Assembly: GCA_016928055.1 (NCBI GenBank)
Contig: JAFGLM010000031.1
Span: 36,391 to 100,390, forward strand
Reading direction: 5' to 3'
Length of the DNA: 64,000 bases
DNA from: Gammaproteobacteria bacterium
GTDB lineage: Bacteria > Pseudomonadota > Gammaproteobacteria > HTCC5015
In this document: positions 9,110 to 19,914 of the stretch, in pieces
Position numbering within the stretch: position 1 is the stretch's first letter
Layout of the letters: the number at the start of each line of letters is the position of its first letter
Translations under genes and position numbers: made by a program
Notes under the pieces: generated by a model
The model's database searches: none
What the model was told of the DNA's origin: nothing
The model's input: only the letters and a program-made list of their open reading frames with translations

Positions 9110-10088
9110 ATTTGAATGGCCATGGATTTTTCTATTGCTACCGTTGCCGTTTTTGGCTCGACGGCTGTTGCCACGCCTGAAAGAAACTCAACAGGCTGCA
9201 TTACGTGTTCCATTTTTGGATGATTTCAGTGATCAAGCCTCAACCCGTCAAAGCACGAAACAACAATCGATAATGTTACTTGCCGCGTTTGCGATCTGGA
9301 TATTGTTGTTACTGGCAGCAGCAAGACCGCAATGGGTCGGCGCACCGATTGATTTACCGGTGAGTGGCCGCGACCTGATGATGGCCATCGATTTATCCGG
9401 CAGCATGGAAACCAAAGACTTTGTTCTAAACAATAAAACCATTGACCGGCTCACAGCCACTAAAGTCGTGGCCAGTGATTTCATTCAAAGACGTCAGGGT
9501 GATCGCATTGGTTTAATCCTGTTCGGTGACCGCGCCTATGTGCAAACCCCTTTAACTTTTGATCGTAAAACCGTCACCACGCTTTTACTGGAAGCTGCAC
9601 TCGGTCTGGCCGGACAACGAACCGCCATCGGCGATGCAATCGGACTGACGGTAAAACGCCTGCAAAAAAATCCTGAAACTCAGCGCGTATTGATTTTAAT
9701 GACTGATGGCGCCAGCAACGCCGGCGAAATCGAACCGCTGACCGCTGCCGATCTGGCTGCCAAAGCCCATCTAAAAATTTACACCATCGGTATCGGCGCC
9801 GATGAAATATTCAGACGCAGTTTCTTCGGTATGCAGCGAGTCAATCCATCCAGCGATCTGGACGAAAAAATGCTGCAAGCCATCGCCAACAAAACCGGCG
9901 GTCGTTATTTTCGCGCGCGCAACACCGAGGAGCTGGAAGAAATATATGCCATGCTGGATAAACTGGAACCGGTCGAACAGGATGCGCAAAGTTTTCGCCC
10001 GACGCTCGCTTTATTTTACTGGCCGCTGGGTTTGGCATTACTGATAACTATGGTTGTTACCGCCGCGCGTTTAGGAAAATCGGCATGA
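9102..10088 (+). CDS. BatA-like VWA-domain membrane protein
   Basis: 328 residues from ATG 9102, which overlaps the previous stop. The order is an N-terminal hydrophobic stretch, a second membrane segment, a VWA domain with the MIDAS motif DLSGSM, a threonine and aspartate further on (LMTDGASNAG), and a C-terminal membrane segment (LALFYWPLGLALLITMVV). BatA-type proteins are anchored with the VWA domain in the periplasm and are partners of MoxR. The upstream in-frame codons back to 9042 lie inside the DUF4381 gene and are not needed. Confidence 0.88.
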   Translation: MIEFEWPWIFLLLPLPFLARRLLPRLKETQQAALRVPFLDDFSDQASTRQSTKQQSIMLLAAFAIWILLLLAAARPQWVGAPIDLPVSGRDLMMAIDLSGSMETKDFVLNNKTIDRLTATKVVASDFIQRRQGDRIGLILFGDRAYVQTPLTFDRKTVTTLLLEAALGLAGQRTAIGDAIGLTVKRLQKNPETQRVLILMTDGASNAGEIEPLTAADLAAKAHLKIYTIGIGADEIFRRSFFGMQRVNPSSDLDEKMLQAIANKTGGRYFRARNTEELEEIYAMLDKLEPVEQDAQSFRPTLALFYWPLGLALLITMVVTAARLGKSA

Positions 10089-11827
10089 TAAGCGAATTTC
10101 ATTTTATACGCGTAGAATGGTTCTGGCTGCTGCTGCCATTATCCGGCCTGATGCTGTGGTGGCATCTGCGCAAACTTTACAAAGGCAACTGGTCACGCGT
10201 TATTGATCCACAACTGCAGGCGCATGTATTAACCAGCAGTGAAAGCAAACGAAGTCATTGGGCAAGCTGGATTTATTTTCTTGCCGTTTGTTTGGCGATC
10301 ACTGCAATGGCGGGGCCGGCCTGGCAACGCCTGCCGATGCCGGTTTTTAAAGACGAATCCGCGATGGTGATTGCGCTGGATCTTTCGACTTCGATGAACG
10401 CGCAGGATATTCAACCTTCACGCCTGCAAAGAGCGCGTTTGAAACTGATCGATATCCTGCGTCTGCGACGCAGCGGTCAAAGCGCACTGATTGTTTATGC
10501 AGCCGATCCATATGTTGTGACGCCCTTAACAGACGATGTGGAAACCATTATTGCCCATGTTCCGAATCTGACAACGGATCTGATGCCAAACCAGGGCAGC
10601 CGGGTCGATCGCGCCATTGAGAAAGCTATTGAACTGCTGGAACAAACCGGCGCGCAATCAGGTGAGGTATTGTTGATCACGGATGAAGCTGATATTGATC
10701 AGCTAAAAGCGGGACAGGCAAAACTTCGCGCTGCCGGTCACACATTACTGGTATTGGGTGTCGGTAGCAGCGAAGGTGCGCCGATACCGGAAGCGGGTGG
10801 CGGATTTGTTCATGATGCCGGTGGCGGAATCGTGATTGCCAAACTCAATGCCGCGGAACTACGTTCAACGGCACCGTATCAAAACCTGAGTTATGACGAT
10901 CGCGACATCAATAGCTTGTTAAAGCAGGCGGAACTCGATCCCATGAGCGTACGCGCCAAACAAACCGAATTGAATACCGATACCTGGCGTGACCAGGGGC
11001 CATGGCTATTATTACCGGTATTGCTATTGACATTACTGGGCTTCCGCCGCGGACTGTTTGTACTGGCACTGTTATGTCTGTTACCGATACCACAACCCGC
11101 ACAGGCGATGGACTGGCAATCATTATGGTTGAACGATAATCAACGTGGCGTAAAAGCGCTGCAGGAAAAACAAAACGAACAGGCCATTGAGTTATTGAGT
11201 GATCCGGAATGGAAAGCCGCGGCGCAGTATCGTGCCGGTCAATATGAAGATGCACTAAGCTCATTACAGGAATTCGATAATCCGGAAGCGCTTTATAACA
11301 AAGGCAATGCGCTGGCAAAACTGGGTCGCATTCCGGAAGCTATTGCAGCGTACAATAAGGTGCTGGAAAAAAATCCCGAACACGAAGACGCAAAATACAA
11401 TCGGGACTTACTGCAGCAGCAACAACAGCAATCGAATAACTCTGATCAGAATTCCGATCAAAATCAGCAACAAGATTCACAGCAACAGTCTTCGGACTCT
11501 CAGCAACAAGACACTCAGCAGCAATCATCCCAGTCACAACAACAGGATTCAGAGCAGCAAAATTCACAGCAACAATCGGAACAGCAGATAGAAGAACAAT
11601 CCGAACAACAGCAAGCGCAGACTAAAGAGGAAAAAGACAGCGACAACAACGAACAACAATCCGCGCAACAGATGGCCGGCGAAGAAGATGCCGAACCCGA
11701 TGCTGAACAACAGGCCATCGAACAATGGTTGCGACGTATACCGGACGATCCGGGCGGATTGCTGCGCAGAAAGTTTTTGTACCAATATCGTCAACAACAA
11801 TCAGATAAGGAAAGCAAACAATGGTAA
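10085..11827 (+). CDS. BatB-like VWA protein with TPR and Gln/Ser-rich tail (BatB/BatC fusion)
   Basis: A 580-residue protein. It has N-terminal membrane segments, a VWA domain with MIDAS DLSTSM at about residue 100, a further membrane pair near 305-340, then a TPR (GNALAKLGRIPEAIAAYNKV) and a long Gln/Ser/Asn/Glu-rich tract over about residues 440-540 before a final charged block. In some bacteria the VWA and TPR parts are separate proteins (BatB and BatC). The start overlaps the BatA stop by 4 bases. The Q/S tract is encoded by low-complexity CAG/CAA DNA. Confidence 0.88.
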   Translation: MISEFHFIRVEWFWLLLPLSGLMLWWHLRKLYKGNWSRVIDPQLQAHVLTSSESKRSHWASWIYFLAVCLAITAMAGPAWQRLPMPVFKDESAMVIALDLSTSMNAQDIQPSRLQRARLKLIDILRLRRSGQSALIVYAADPYVVTPLTDDVETIIAHVPNLTTDLMPNQGSRVDRAIEKAIELLEQTGAQSGEVLLITDEADIDQLKAGQAKLRAAGHTLLVLGVGSSEGAPIPEAGGGFVHDAGGGIVIAKLNAAELRSTAPYQNLSYDDRDINSLLKQAELDPMSVRAKQTELNTDTWRDQGPWLLLPVLLLTLLGFRRGLFVLALLCLLPIPQPAQAMDWQSLWLNDNQRGVKALQEKQNEQAIELLSDPEWKAAAQYRAGQYEDALSSLQEFDNPEALYNKGNALAKLGRIPEAIAAYNKVLEKNPEHEDAKYNRDLLQQQQQQSNNSDQNSDQNQQQDSQQQSSDSQQQDTQQQSSQSQQQDSEQQNSQQQSEQQIEEQSEQQQAQTKEEKDSDNNEQQSAQQMAGEEDAEPDAEQQAIEQWLRRIPDDPGGLLRRKFLYQYRQQQSDKESKQW

Positions 11828-13542
11828 AGCGGTTCTCTTTACTTAAATTGTTAATCTGTCTCGTACTGCCGGTCGGATTCAGTCAGATCGCGTCGGCCGC
11901 CGATATCATTGTCAGTACTGATCGTGCCAATATTGGTTTGAATGAATCGTTTACTCTGATCTTTGAAACAACCGGTTCTGTCGATGACGATCCCGACTTT
12001 ACTCCGCTGCAAGAAGATTTCGATATTCTGAATACACAACAAAGCAGCAACATCAGTGTTGTCAACGGTAGCATGACGCGCAATCAAACCTGGACTCTGC
12101 GTTTGTTTCCGAAACGGGACGGTAAAATTACCATCCCGGAAATTCAATTTGGTCAGGATAAAAGCCCGGCGCTACCGATCACAATCAGCAAGCAGACTGG
12201 CAGTAGCAATACCGGAAAGGCCGACAAAGATATCTTTATTGAAACCAGCCTGGAACCCAAATCCGCTTACCTGCAGCAGCAGGTGATTTATACAATTAAG
12301 CTTTATCGCGCAGTTGTAACCAATAATGCCAGTCTCACTGATCCGGAAATTAATAGCACCGATGCGGTTTCACTCAAGCTTGGCGAAGATCGAAATTACG
12401 ATACGGTGGTGGGTGGTCGCCGCTATTCCGTATTTGAACGCAAGTATGCGCTGTTTCCGCAAAAAGCCGGCACGCTGAAAATACCCCCTATACAATTTAC
12501 CGGCACCATCAGCGATATGCGTCGCGGCCTGTTTGATTTTGATCCTTTTGGTCGTGGCGGGAAAATGCTGCGCGAACTTTCCAATGCCGTCGAGCTGGAG
12601 GTAAAACCTGTCCCGGCTGAATTCAAAGGTCGTCATTGGTTACCGGCCCAATCGGTACAACTGAGCGAAAGCTGGTCGCCCAATCCACCGGTCTTTACGG
12701 TCGGCGAACCGGTTACCCGCAGCATCACGTTGGCAGCCGTGGGTTTGACGGCGGCGCAATTACCGGAACTGAAGCTGAATATTCCGGTTGATTTAAAACA
12801 ATACCCGGATCAACCAAATCTGCAGGACACCAGCGATGGCCATAACACCGTGGGTACACGCATCGAAAAACTGGCATTAATCCCGACTCGCCCCGGCCGC
12901 TACACACTGCCGGCAGTTGAAGTTCCGTGGTGGAATATAAAAACTCAAAAACAGGAAATGGCTCGCCTGCCGGCACGCACGATTGATGTTGCACCGGCAG
13001 CCAATATGCCTTCAACACCACCGTCAGAAACCACCAGCGCAGAAACAGCTACCACTGAGCGTCCAACCCAAACCGCCACGAGCTCCACTAACGGGTTCTG
13101 GTTCTGGATCAGTTTGTTATTGGCACTGGGCTGGATCATCACGTTGATACTCTGGTGGCAGCAGTCTCTGCAGCAACGCAAGCTTGCCAAAGACAAACCG
13201 GCCGCTACGGCCAAACCCGATCCGGCTGTTGCGCTCAAACAATTGCGCGTCGCCTGTCGCGACAATCAACCGCAAACGGCAAAACAGGCGCTACTCAAAT
13301 GGGCGCAGGCTCGCTGGCCGGAGGGCGGTATGCACAACCTGGATGCGGTTGCGAGCAAGACCGGCGGTGAACTGGAAAATCAGATTCGGCAACTCAATGC
13401 TCGGCTGTACCAGCAAAGCGAAGCCGAATGGCAGGGTGATAACTTGTGGCGGGTGATAGAAGGCTGGCAATCGCCGGATGAATTAAACAGATCCGCAGAC
13501 AACGCTGCACTGGAGCCCTTGCACAAAATCCGCACCGAATAA
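11821..13542 (+). CDS. BatD family protein
   Basis: A 573-residue protein with a signal peptide (about residues 1-26, ending ASA), a beta-rich periplasmic region, a Ser/Thr-rich linker, one membrane segment at about 425-445 (FWFWISLLLALGWIITLI) and a short cytoplasmic helical domain. This is the BatD architecture. It overlaps the VWA/TPR gene by 7 bases and ends the operon. BatD is associated with stress tolerance in some bacteria; here the role is inferred from family and context. Confidence 0.88.
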   Translation: MVKRFSLLKLLICLVLPVGFSQIASAADIIVSTDRANIGLNESFTLIFETTGSVDDDPDFTPLQEDFDILNTQQSSNISVVNGSMTRNQTWTLRLFPKRDGKITIPEIQFGQDKSPALPITISKQTGSSNTGKADKDIFIETSLEPKSAYLQQQVIYTIKLYRAVVTNNASLTDPEINSTDAVSLKLGEDRNYDTVVGGRRYSVFERKYALFPQKAGTLKIPPIQFTGTISDMRRGLFDFDPFGRGGKMLRELSNAVELEVKPVPAEFKGRHWLPAQSVQLSESWSPNPPVFTVGEPVTRSITLAAVGLTAAQLPELKLNIPVDLKQYPDQPNLQDTSDGHNTVGTRIEKLALIPTRPGRYTLPAVEVPWWNIKTQKQEMARLPARTIDVAPAANMPSTPPSETTSAETATTERPTQTATSSTNGFWFWISLLLALGWIITLILWWQQSLQQRKLAKDKPAATAKPDPAVALKQLRVACRDNQPQTAKQALLKWAQARWPEGGMHNLDAVASKTGGELENQIRQLNARLYQQSEAEWQGDNLWRVIEGWQSPDELNRSADNAALEPLHKIRTE

Positions 13543-13550
13543 CGACCAGG

Positions 13551-13582
13551 CAAAGCACCGGTAAGCCCGCCGCGGTGCTTTG
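13551..13582. terminator. Terminator-like hairpin between batD and ydcH
   Basis: CAAAGCACCG (13551-13560) pairs perfectly with CGGTGCTTTG (13573-13582). There is no long T tract on either side, but it sits exactly between two convergent genes. Confidence 0.55.
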
Positions 13583-13592
13583 TTGGCGAAAA

Positions 13593-13796
13593 TCAGGCGA
13601 TATTATCCGGGATAAGCTCGTTCTCCAGCTTTTTAATCATGTCTTTCAAATGCAGTTTCTTCTTCTTCAGGCGGGTAATCATGAGCTGATCTACTGAAGG
13701 GTCATTGACCAGACGCTGTATAACGACGTCCAGGTCGTGATGTTCGATATGCAACTGCTGTAATCGATTTCTTAATTCAGATTCGTTATTCGACAT
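13593..13796 (-). CDS. YdcH/DUF465 family small protein
   Basis: A 67-residue helical protein starting MSNNESELRNRLQQL. The conserved DUF465 core is visible: LQQLHIEHHDLDVVIQRL, then LKKKKLHLKDMIKKLE. ATG 13796 has ggag 8 bases upstream; the frame can be extended four codons to a TTG but that is less likely. Members are short coiled-coil proteins of unknown function. It is divergent from the nqr operon. Confidence 0.87.
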   Translation of the reverse strand: MSNNESELRNRLQQLHIEHHDLDVVIQRLVNDPSVDQLMITRLKKKKLHLKDMIKKLENELIPDNIA

Positions 13797-13819
13797 TTCT
13801 AGCTCCAAAGGACCGGCCT

Positions 13820-13848
13820 ATTATACCCCTAGAAATGACATTACCGAA
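13820..13848 (-). promoter_or_regulatory. Possible promoter of ydcH
   Basis: On the minus strand TATAAT (complement of 13820-13825) has a weak -35-like TTCGGT 17 bases upstream (13843-13848). It lies 24 bases before the ydcH ATG. Confidence 0.35.
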
Positions 13849-13855
13849 TGCTGAC

Positions 13856-13884
13856 TTGGTGAGTACTGTAAATCCCACTATAAT
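13856..13884 (+). promoter_or_regulatory. Putative sigma-70 promoter of the nqr operon
   Basis: TTGGTG (13856-13861), a 17-base spacer and a perfect TATAAT (13879-13884), about 92 bases upstream of nqrA. A possible ydcH promoter faces the other way just to the left. Confidence 0.6.
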
Positions 13885-13976
13885 CGCCCGACCGCGAATC
13901 CGACTTTGTGTCGTATGATTGCGCGGCCAATCGATCAACCAACACCACTTAATTTGACCCTGGTCCGCGATCCTTT

Positions 13977-15332
13977 ATGACCTACTCCACCCCAATCCGC
14001 TTAAAGAAAGGCCTGGATATTCCAATTTCCGGTGAACCGGAGCAACGAATCCACCCGGGCCCGCCAATCAAATCCATCGCGGTTATGGGATTTGATTACA
14101 TAGGCATCAAACCGACCATGCATGTACAGGAAGGCGACCGGGTAAAGATTGGGCAGGTTCTGTTTACCGACAAACAGAATCCCAGCGTCAGCTATACCTC
14201 ACCAGGTAGTGGTATCGTCAGTAAAATCAACCGCGGCCCCAGACGGGTATTCCAGTCGGTGGTGATTGGTATTGGTGGCGATGCGGAAATTACCTTTGCC
14301 GCCTACCCACAAAGCAAGCTGCAAAATCTGGATCGCGCTCAAATCAAGGATAATCTGACTCGCTCCGGCATGTGGGCCTGCCTGCGTACCCGTCCTTACA
14401 GTAAACAGCCGCGACCGGAGACCAACCCGCACTCAATTTTTATCAACGCTATGGATACGCGGCCACTGGCGGCCAATCCTGATGTGGTCATCAAGGAATA
14501 TCAGGATGATTTTATCCATGGCATTAATGTTCTGGCGCAATTATCGCCGGCCAGGCTTTTTGTCTGTCACCATGAAAACTCCGATTTACCCGTCGTCAAA
14601 CGCGAGAACATTGTCTACCAGGCTTTTACCGGGCCCCATCCTGCCGGTTTGCCCGGCACGCATATTCACTTTCTGGACCCGGTCAGTGCCGATAAGAGCG
14701 TTTGGTATATTAACTATCAGGACGTGATTGGTATCGGCAAACTGTTTACCACCGGGCGCATCTGGACCGAAAGGGTTATCGCACTGGCGGGACCAATGGT
14801 GAAACAACCGCGTTTAATCCGTACACGTTTGGGCGCCAGTACCACCGATATCGTGCGTGACCAGTTATACGACGATCCGGCACGTATCATTTCCGGATCT
14901 GTATTAGCCGGTCGCCGCGCGACTGATTGGGCGGCCTTTTTGGGCAAATTCCATTTGCAGGTTTCTGTTATTCAGGAAACACGGGATCGCGAATTTATGG
15001 GCTGGATCATGCCCGGGAAAAACAAGTATTCAGCGAGTCGGACTTTTCTGTCCTGTTTGGCCAACAAAAAATTCAACCTTAATTCTCTGGTTAATGGCAG
15101 TCAGCGTGCCATGGTGCCGATAGGCAGTTACGAAAAAGTGATGCCGCTTGATATTTTACCCACGCAATTGCTGCGCGCGTTAGTCACCAGAGACACGGAT
15201 CTGGCTCAGGCATTGGGATGTCTGGAACTGGATGAGGAAGATCTGGCGCTTTGCAGTTTTGTTTCAAACTCAAAATTTAATTACGGTCCCATATTGCGGG
15301 GCAACCTGACTCAGATCGAACAGGAAGGCTAA
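13977..15332 (+). CDS. nqrA: Na+-translocating NADH:quinone reductase subunit A
   Basis: A 451-residue subunit of the Na+-NQR complex, which moves electrons from NADH to ubiquinone and pumps Na+ out. NqrA is the cytoplasmic subunit implicated in quinone binding. The N-terminus ([19 protein letters not shown]) and blocks such as [17 protein letters not shown] are characteristic. It is the first of six nqr genes in canonical order, with nqrB starting directly after its stop codon. Confidence 0.97.
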   Translation: MTYSTPIRLKKGLDIPISGEPEQRIHPGPPIKSIAVMGFDYIGIKPTMHVQEGDRVKIGQVLFTDKQNPSVSYTSPGSGIVSKINRGPRRVFQSVVIGIGGDAEITFAAYPQSKLQNLDRAQIKDNLTRSGMWACLRTRPYSKQPRPETNPHSIFINAMDTRPLAANPDVVIKEYQDDFIHGINVLAQLSPARLFVCHHENSDLPVVKRENIVYQAFTGPHPAGLPGTHIHFLDPVSADKSVWYINYQDVIGIGKLFTTGRIWTERVIALAGPMVKQPRLIRTRLGASTTDIVRDQLYDDPARIISGSVLAGRRATDWAAFLGKFHLQVSVIQETRDREFMGWIMPGKNKYSASRTFLSCLANKKFNLNSLVNGSQRAMVPIGSYEKVMPLDILPTQLLRALVTRDTDLAQALGCLELDEEDLALCSFVSNSKFNYGPILRGNLTQIEQEG

Positions 15333-16562
15333 ATGAATCGAGCTCTGCGAAAATTTCTCGATACGCTGCATCCCTTCTTCGCCAAAGGCGGCGCGCTGGA
15401 AAAATACTATGTCCTGTACGAGGCGCTGGATACCTTCCTCTACTCCCCCGCAGATGTGACACCCGCTGCGCCCCATATCCGTGATGCACTGGATCTTAAA
15501 CGCGTGATGGCCTTTGTCTGGCTTGCGGTATTACCCTGCATGCTGATGGCCTGCTGGAATACCGGCTATCAGGCTAATCTGGCCATCGAACAACTTGCGC
15601 TGGAAGGTCAAACGGGCTGGCGTGGCTGGCTGCTGGATTATGTGAGTTGGTTGGGCGTTTATAACGCAGCCAATCCGCTTGGCTGCTTTATCCATGGCAT
15701 GATGTTCTTCCTGCCGATTTATATCGTCACCTTAATGGCCGGCGGTTTATGGGAAGTTTTATTTGCCGCCGTTCGCAATCACGAAGTCAATGAAGGTTTC
15801 TTCGTCACGTCAATATTGTTTTCTTTGATACTGCCCGCCACCACACCGCTCTGGCAGGTCGCCCTGGGCATCAGCTTCGGTGTCGTGATTGCCAAAGAAG
15901 TTTTTGGCGGCACCGGTAAAAACTTTTTAAACCCGGCGTTGGCCGGCCGGGCGTTTCTATATTTTGCCTATCCGGCATCGCAATCCGGCGATGCAGTGTG
16001 GACGGCAGTGGACGGCTTTAGCGGTGCCACACCTTTAGCGGTTGCTGCGCAGGATGGATTGCAGGCGGTGCACGCATCCGGTATTCAATGGTGGCATGCG
16101 TTTGTCGGTATCATGCCCGGTTCGCTGGGTGAAACATCGGCGCTGGCCTGCGTGCTTGGCGGAGTGTTTTTAATCTTCACCGGTATCGCCTCGTTCAGAA
16201 TTATTTTGGGTTGTGTCGTCGGACTGATCTTAACCAGTGTTTTATTTAACTACCTTGGCAGTGATACTAACCCAATGTTTGCCATGCCATGGTATTGGCA
16301 TCTGGTGCTCGGTGGTTTTGCCTTCGGTGCAATCTTTATGGCCACCGATCCGGTCAGTTCTTCGATGACCGATACCGGTCGTTGGATCTTTGGTGGACTG
16401 ATAGGCTTCCTGACCGTTGTTGTACGCGTAATCAATCCCGCTTACCCGGAAGGCGTCATGCTGGCGATTCTGATCACCAATGTCTTTGCGCCGTTGATCG
16501 ATCACTTTGTGATACGCGCCAACATAAAACGTCGCGAACGCCGCAGTGCAGTGAATGCGTAA
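15333..16562 (+). CDS. nqrB: Na+-NQR subunit B
   Basis: A 409-residue integral membrane subunit with about ten hydrophobic segments. The covalent FMN site is visible as FSGATPLA with Thr233, which ApbE would modify through a phosphoester bond. The N-terminal part ([19 protein letters not shown]) and the [19 protein letters not shown] block are typical. The start codon immediately follows the nqrA stop, so the two are translated in tandem. Confidence 0.97.
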   Translation: MNRALRKFLDTLHPFFAKGGALEKYYVLYEALDTFLYSPADVTPAAPHIRDALDLKRVMAFVWLAVLPCMLMACWNTGYQANLAIEQLALEGQTGWRGWLLDYVSWLGVYNAANPLGCFIHGMMFFLPIYIVTLMAGGLWEVLFAAVRNHEVNEGFFVTSILFSLILPATTPLWQVALGISFGVVIAKEVFGGTGKNFLNPALAGRAFLYFAYPASQSGDAVWTAVDGFSGATPLAVAAQDGLQAVHASGIQWWHAFVGIMPGSLGETSALACVLGGVFLIFTGIASFRIILGCVVGLILTSVLFNYLGSDTNPMFAMPWYWHLVLGGFAFGAIFMATDPVSSSMTDTGRWIFGGLIGFLTVVVRVINPAYPEGVMLAILITNVFAPLIDHFVIRANIKRRERRSAVNA

Positions 16563-16575
16563 GGGAGCATAATCA

Positions 16576-17349
16576 ATGGCCTCTAAAGACAGCATCAAAC
16601 AAACGCTTATTGTCTCACTGGTATTGTGTCTGGTGTGTTCGGTCGTAGTATCAACCGCCGCAGTCATACTTAAACCTATCCAACAAGCCAATAAAAATCT
16701 GGATATGCAGGCCAAAATTCTGGCAACCGTCGACCTGCTGGATAAGAAAACCGATATTCAAACCCAGTTCAAACGTTATATTGAAACACGTGTTATTGAA
16801 CTCGAAAGCGGACGCTTTGTTGAAGATATCGATGCAGCCACTTACGACCAGCGCAAAGCAGCTAAAGATCCGGCGACCAGTGTCGAACTGAATCCTGAAC
16901 AGGATTTCGCCAATATTAAAAGACGCGCCAAGTACGCAACGGTTTATCTGGTTAAACAAAACGATGTTCTGCAGTATGTTGTGCTGCCCGTGCACGGTTA
17001 CGGTTTATGGTCCACCATGTACGGTTTTATCGCGCTAAAAAGCGATTTGAATACGCTGTATGGATTGAATTTTTATGAACACGCTGAAACACCCGGACTG
17101 GGCGGTGAAATCGAAAACCCGGCGTGGCAGGCTTTATGGAAAGACAAACAGCTCTATTCATCTGACCGCGCCGCGCAACCGGCACTTGAAGTGATAAAAG
17201 GCAAGGCATCCGGAACTGATGTAATCCATCAGATCGACGGCATCGCCGGCGCAACACTAACTTCCCGTGGTGTCAGCAACATGATCGAATTCTGGTTCAG
17301 TGAACAGGGTTTTCAACACTTTATCAACCGTTTGAAGTCGCAAGGATAA
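16576..17349 (+). CDS. nqrC: Na+-NQR subunit C
   Basis: A 257-residue subunit with one N-terminal membrane anchor (residues 10-33) and a periplasmic FMN-binding domain. The flavinylation site reads [10 protein letters not shown] with the acceptor Thr227; the usual Ser before GAT is Ala here. [12 protein letters not shown] is the other conserved block. It is 13 bases after nqrB, with a ribosome site gggag. Confidence 0.96.
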   Translation: MASKDSIKQTLIVSLVLCLVCSVVVSTAAVILKPIQQANKNLDMQAKILATVDLLDKKTDIQTQFKRYIETRVIELESGRFVEDIDAATYDQRKAAKDPATSVELNPEQDFANIKRRAKYATVYLVKQNDVLQYVVLPVHGYGLWSTMYGFIALKSDLNTLYGLNFYEHAETPGLGGEIENPAWQALWKDKQLYSSDRAAQPALEVIKGKASGTDVIHQIDGIAGATLTSRGVSNMIEFWFSEQGFQHFINRLKSQG

Positions 17350-17353
17350 ATCA

Positions 17354-18016
17354 GTGTCCGATTCTCCTAAAAGCGTATTGCTCAATCCATTGCTGAACAA
17401 CAATCCGGTGACCTTGCAGGTGCTTGGCATCTGTTCAGCGTTGGCGGTAACCAGCAAACTGTCAACCGCGCTGATCATGTGCCTGGCGCTGACCGTGGTC
17501 ACTGCATTCTCGAATTTGTTTATCAGTTTTATTCGTCACCAGATACCCGCCAATATCCGAATTATCGTGCAGATGACTATCATCGCATCATTGGTTATCG
17601 TGGTTGATTTATTTCTGAAAGCATATGCTTTTGAATTAAGCAAGCAGCTGTCGGTGTTTGTCGGACTGATCATTACCAACTGTATCGTGCTGGGACGCGC
17701 AGAAGCCTTTGCCATGAAAAACGGACCCATGCTGAGTTTTCTGGACGGCATCGGTAACGGTTTGGGTTACAGCGTTATCCTGATCATCGTCGGCACTTTG
17801 CGTGAACTGTTTGGTTCTGGCTCGCTACTGGGACATAAAATATTACCGCTGATCACGGAAGGCGGCTGGTTTGATCCGGTCGGCATCATGCTGTTACCAC
17901 CCAGTGCTTTTTTTATTATCGGCCTTCTCATCTGGGCAGTACGGAGCTGGAAAAAAGATCAGATCGAAAAAGCCGAATACCAGATTCACCAGGTACATCG
18001 CACGGAGATACTGTAA
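17354..18016 (+). CDS. nqrD: Na+-NQR subunit D
   Basis: A 220-residue membrane subunit of the NqrD/E/RnfA/E superfamily with about six hydrophobic helices. The conserved [13 protein letters not shown] and [17 protein letters not shown] segments are present; the Cys residues in such segments take part in an intramembrane iron centre in studied complexes. The start is GTG, 4 bases after the nqrC stop, and its stop directly abuts nqrE. Confidence 0.96.
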   Translation: MSDSPKSVLLNPLLNNNPVTLQVLGICSALAVTSKLSTALIMCLALTVVTAFSNLFISFIRHQIPANIRIIVQMTIIASLVIVVDLFLKAYAFELSKQLSVFVGLIITNCIVLGRAEAFAMKNGPMLSFLDGIGNGLGYSVILIIVGTLRELFGSGSLLGHKILPLITEGGWFDPVGIMLLPPSAFFIIGLLIWAVRSWKKDQIEKAEYQIHQVHRTEIL

Positions 18017-18625
18017 ATGGAAGCCTATTTAAGTTTATTTCTGCGCGCGGTCTTTGTCGAAAACCTGGCGTTATCTTTCTTTCTGGGAATGTGCACATTC
18101 CTGGCGATTTCCAAAAAAATTGAAACAGCGCTGGGCCTGGGGATTGCCGTATTGCTGGTACAGGTCATTACCGTACCGGTGAACAATCTGATTTTTCAGT
18201 ACCTGCTGAAAGACGGTGCTCTGGCCTGGGCGGGTTTACCTGATGTTGATTTAAGCTTTCTGGGTTTAATCAGCTATATCGGCGTCATTGCTGCTATTGT
18301 GCAGATACTGGAAATGATAATCGATCGTTATTTTCCCAAACTCTACAACGCGCTCGGTGTTTTCCTGCCGCTGATAACCGTGAACTGCGCCATTTTAGGC
18401 GGCTCATTATTTATGGTTGAACGCGATTACAATTTCGCAGAAAGCGTTGTCTATGGTGTCGGCAGCGGCTTCGGCTGGGCGCTGGCCATTACCGCGCTGG
18501 CAGGCATTCGCGAAAAACTCAAATACAGCGACGTACCGGATGGATTACAGGGACTGGGTATCACCTTTATTACCGTTGGATTAATGTCGATGGCCTTTAT
18601 GCTGTTTTCCGGTATCCAGCTTTAG
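18017..18625 (+). CDS. nqrE: Na+-NQR subunit E
   Basis: A 202-residue membrane subunit paralogous to NqrD, beginning [20 protein letters not shown]. The Cys-containing [10 protein letters not shown] and [17 protein letters not shown] segments are conserved and correspond to the intramembrane Fe site. The ATG follows the nqrD stop with no gap. Confidence 0.97.
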   Translation: MEAYLSLFLRAVFVENLALSFFLGMCTFLAISKKIETALGLGIAVLLVQVITVPVNNLIFQYLLKDGALAWAGLPDVDLSFLGLISYIGVIAAIVQILEMIIDRYFPKLYNALGVFLPLITVNCAILGGSLFMVERDYNFAESVVYGVGSGFGWALAITALAGIREKLKYSDVPDGLQGLGITFITVGLMSMAFMLFSGIQL

Positions 18626-18682
18626 CGGTTGCTGCATGTTTTATTTATTGTTTAATTCCGTGGTTATTTATTGGAATAAAAA

Positions 18683-19906
18683 ATGCTTGAGATTGTTTTA
18701 GGCGTCACCTTTTTCACACTGATCATACTGGTGTTGGTTGGTGTTATCCTGCTGGCCAAATCCAAACTGGTCGCGGTTGGCAACGTCGATATCCAGGTTA
18801 ACGACGAAAAAACGGTGCAGGCTTCAGTCGGTTCAAAATTGCTGGCAGCACTTGCGGACAATGGTTTGTTTATCGCCTCAGCCTGCGGTGGTGGCGGCAC
18901 CTGCGCACAATGCAAAGTAAAAATATTTAGCGGCGGTGGCGCCATTACTCCGACTGAGGAAACGCATATCAATAAGCGTGAGTCGGCAGCAGGAGTGCGT
19001 TTATCCTGCCAGGTTACCGTCAAGCAGGATATGAATATACGCGTGCCGGATGAAGTGTTCGGCATTAAAAAATGGCAATGCATTGTCCAGTCGAATCAAA
19101 ATGTGGCGACGTTTATCAAGGAGCTGGTATTAAAACTACCGGAAGGCGAAGATGTTAATTTCCGCGCCGGCGGCTATATCCAGATTGAATGTCCGCCATA
19201 CCAATGTTCGTTCAGAGATTTCGATATTGAGGAGCGCTTCCATGAAGACTGGGATCGCTACGATGTCTGGCGTTATGAATCAAAAGTGAAAACACCGACC
19301 CTGCGGGCTTATTCGATGGCGAATTATCCGGACGAGAAAGGCGTGATTAAACTCAATATTCGCATTGCAACACCGCCACCTGCGGCAAAAGCCAATATCC
19401 CTCCCGGCATCATGTCGTCTTATCTTTTTAATTTAAAAGCCGGCGATAAAGTGACAATCTCAGGTCCCTATGGCGAATTTTTCGCCAAGGAAACCGATAA
19501 CGAAATGATTTTTATCGGTGGCGGCGCCGGTATGGCACCGATGCGCTCGCATATCTTTGATCAACTTAAACGCGTCAAAACCAAACGCAAAATGAGCTTC
19601 TGGTACGGTGCCCGCAGTAAAAAGGAAATGTTTTATACAGAGGATTTTGATGTGCTGGCGGCTGAATACGATAATTTTGAATGGCATATTGCGCTGTCCG
19701 AACCCAAACCGGAAGATAACTGGAACGGCCCTACCGGTTTTATTCACGAAGTATTGTATGAAAACTATTTAAAGACCCACCCTGCCCCGGAAGATGTTGA
19801 ATACTACATGTGCGGGCCACCACTTATGAATGCCGCAGTGATTAAAATGCTGGAAGACCTCGGCGTTGAAGAAGATAACATCTTGCTCGACGATTTCGGC
19901 GGCTAG
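18683..19906 (+). CDS. nqrF: Na+-NQR subunit F, NADH dehydrogenase
   Basis: A 407-residue NADH-oxidising subunit. It has an N-terminal membrane helix (about 3-25), a [2Fe-2S] ferredoxin domain with Cys68, Cys74, Cys77 and Cys109, then an FAD-binding domain ([10 protein letters not shown]) and an NADH-binding domain ([19 protein letters not shown]), ending with the conserved LLDDFGG. It is separated from nqrE by a 57-base AT-rich gap. Complete, with no missing key residue. Confidence 0.98.
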   Translation: MLEIVLGVTFFTLIILVLVGVILLAKSKLVAVGNVDIQVNDEKTVQASVGSKLLAALADNGLFIASACGGGGTCAQCKVKIFSGGGAITPTEETHINKRESAAGVRLSCQVTVKQDMNIRVPDEVFGIKKWQCIVQSNQNVATFIKELVLKLPEGEDVNFRAGGYIQIECPPYQCSFRDFDIEERFHEDWDRYDVWRYESKVKTPTLRAYSMANYPDEKGVIKLNIRIATPPPAAKANIPPGIMSSYLFNLKAGDKVTISGPYGEFFAKETDNEMIFIGGGAGMAPMRSHIFDQLKRVKTKRKMSFWYGARSKKEMFYTEDFDVLAAEYDNFEWHIALSEPKPEDNWNGPTGFIHEVLYENYLKTHPAPEDVEYYMCGPPLMNAAVIKMLEDLGVEEDNILLDDFGG

Positions 19907-19914
19907 AGTCGGTT

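Noticed and set aside
11515..11800. Minus-strand Cys/Ser- or Leu-rich frames
   Set aside because: They are shadows of the CAG/CAA-rich tract of the BatB-like gene.
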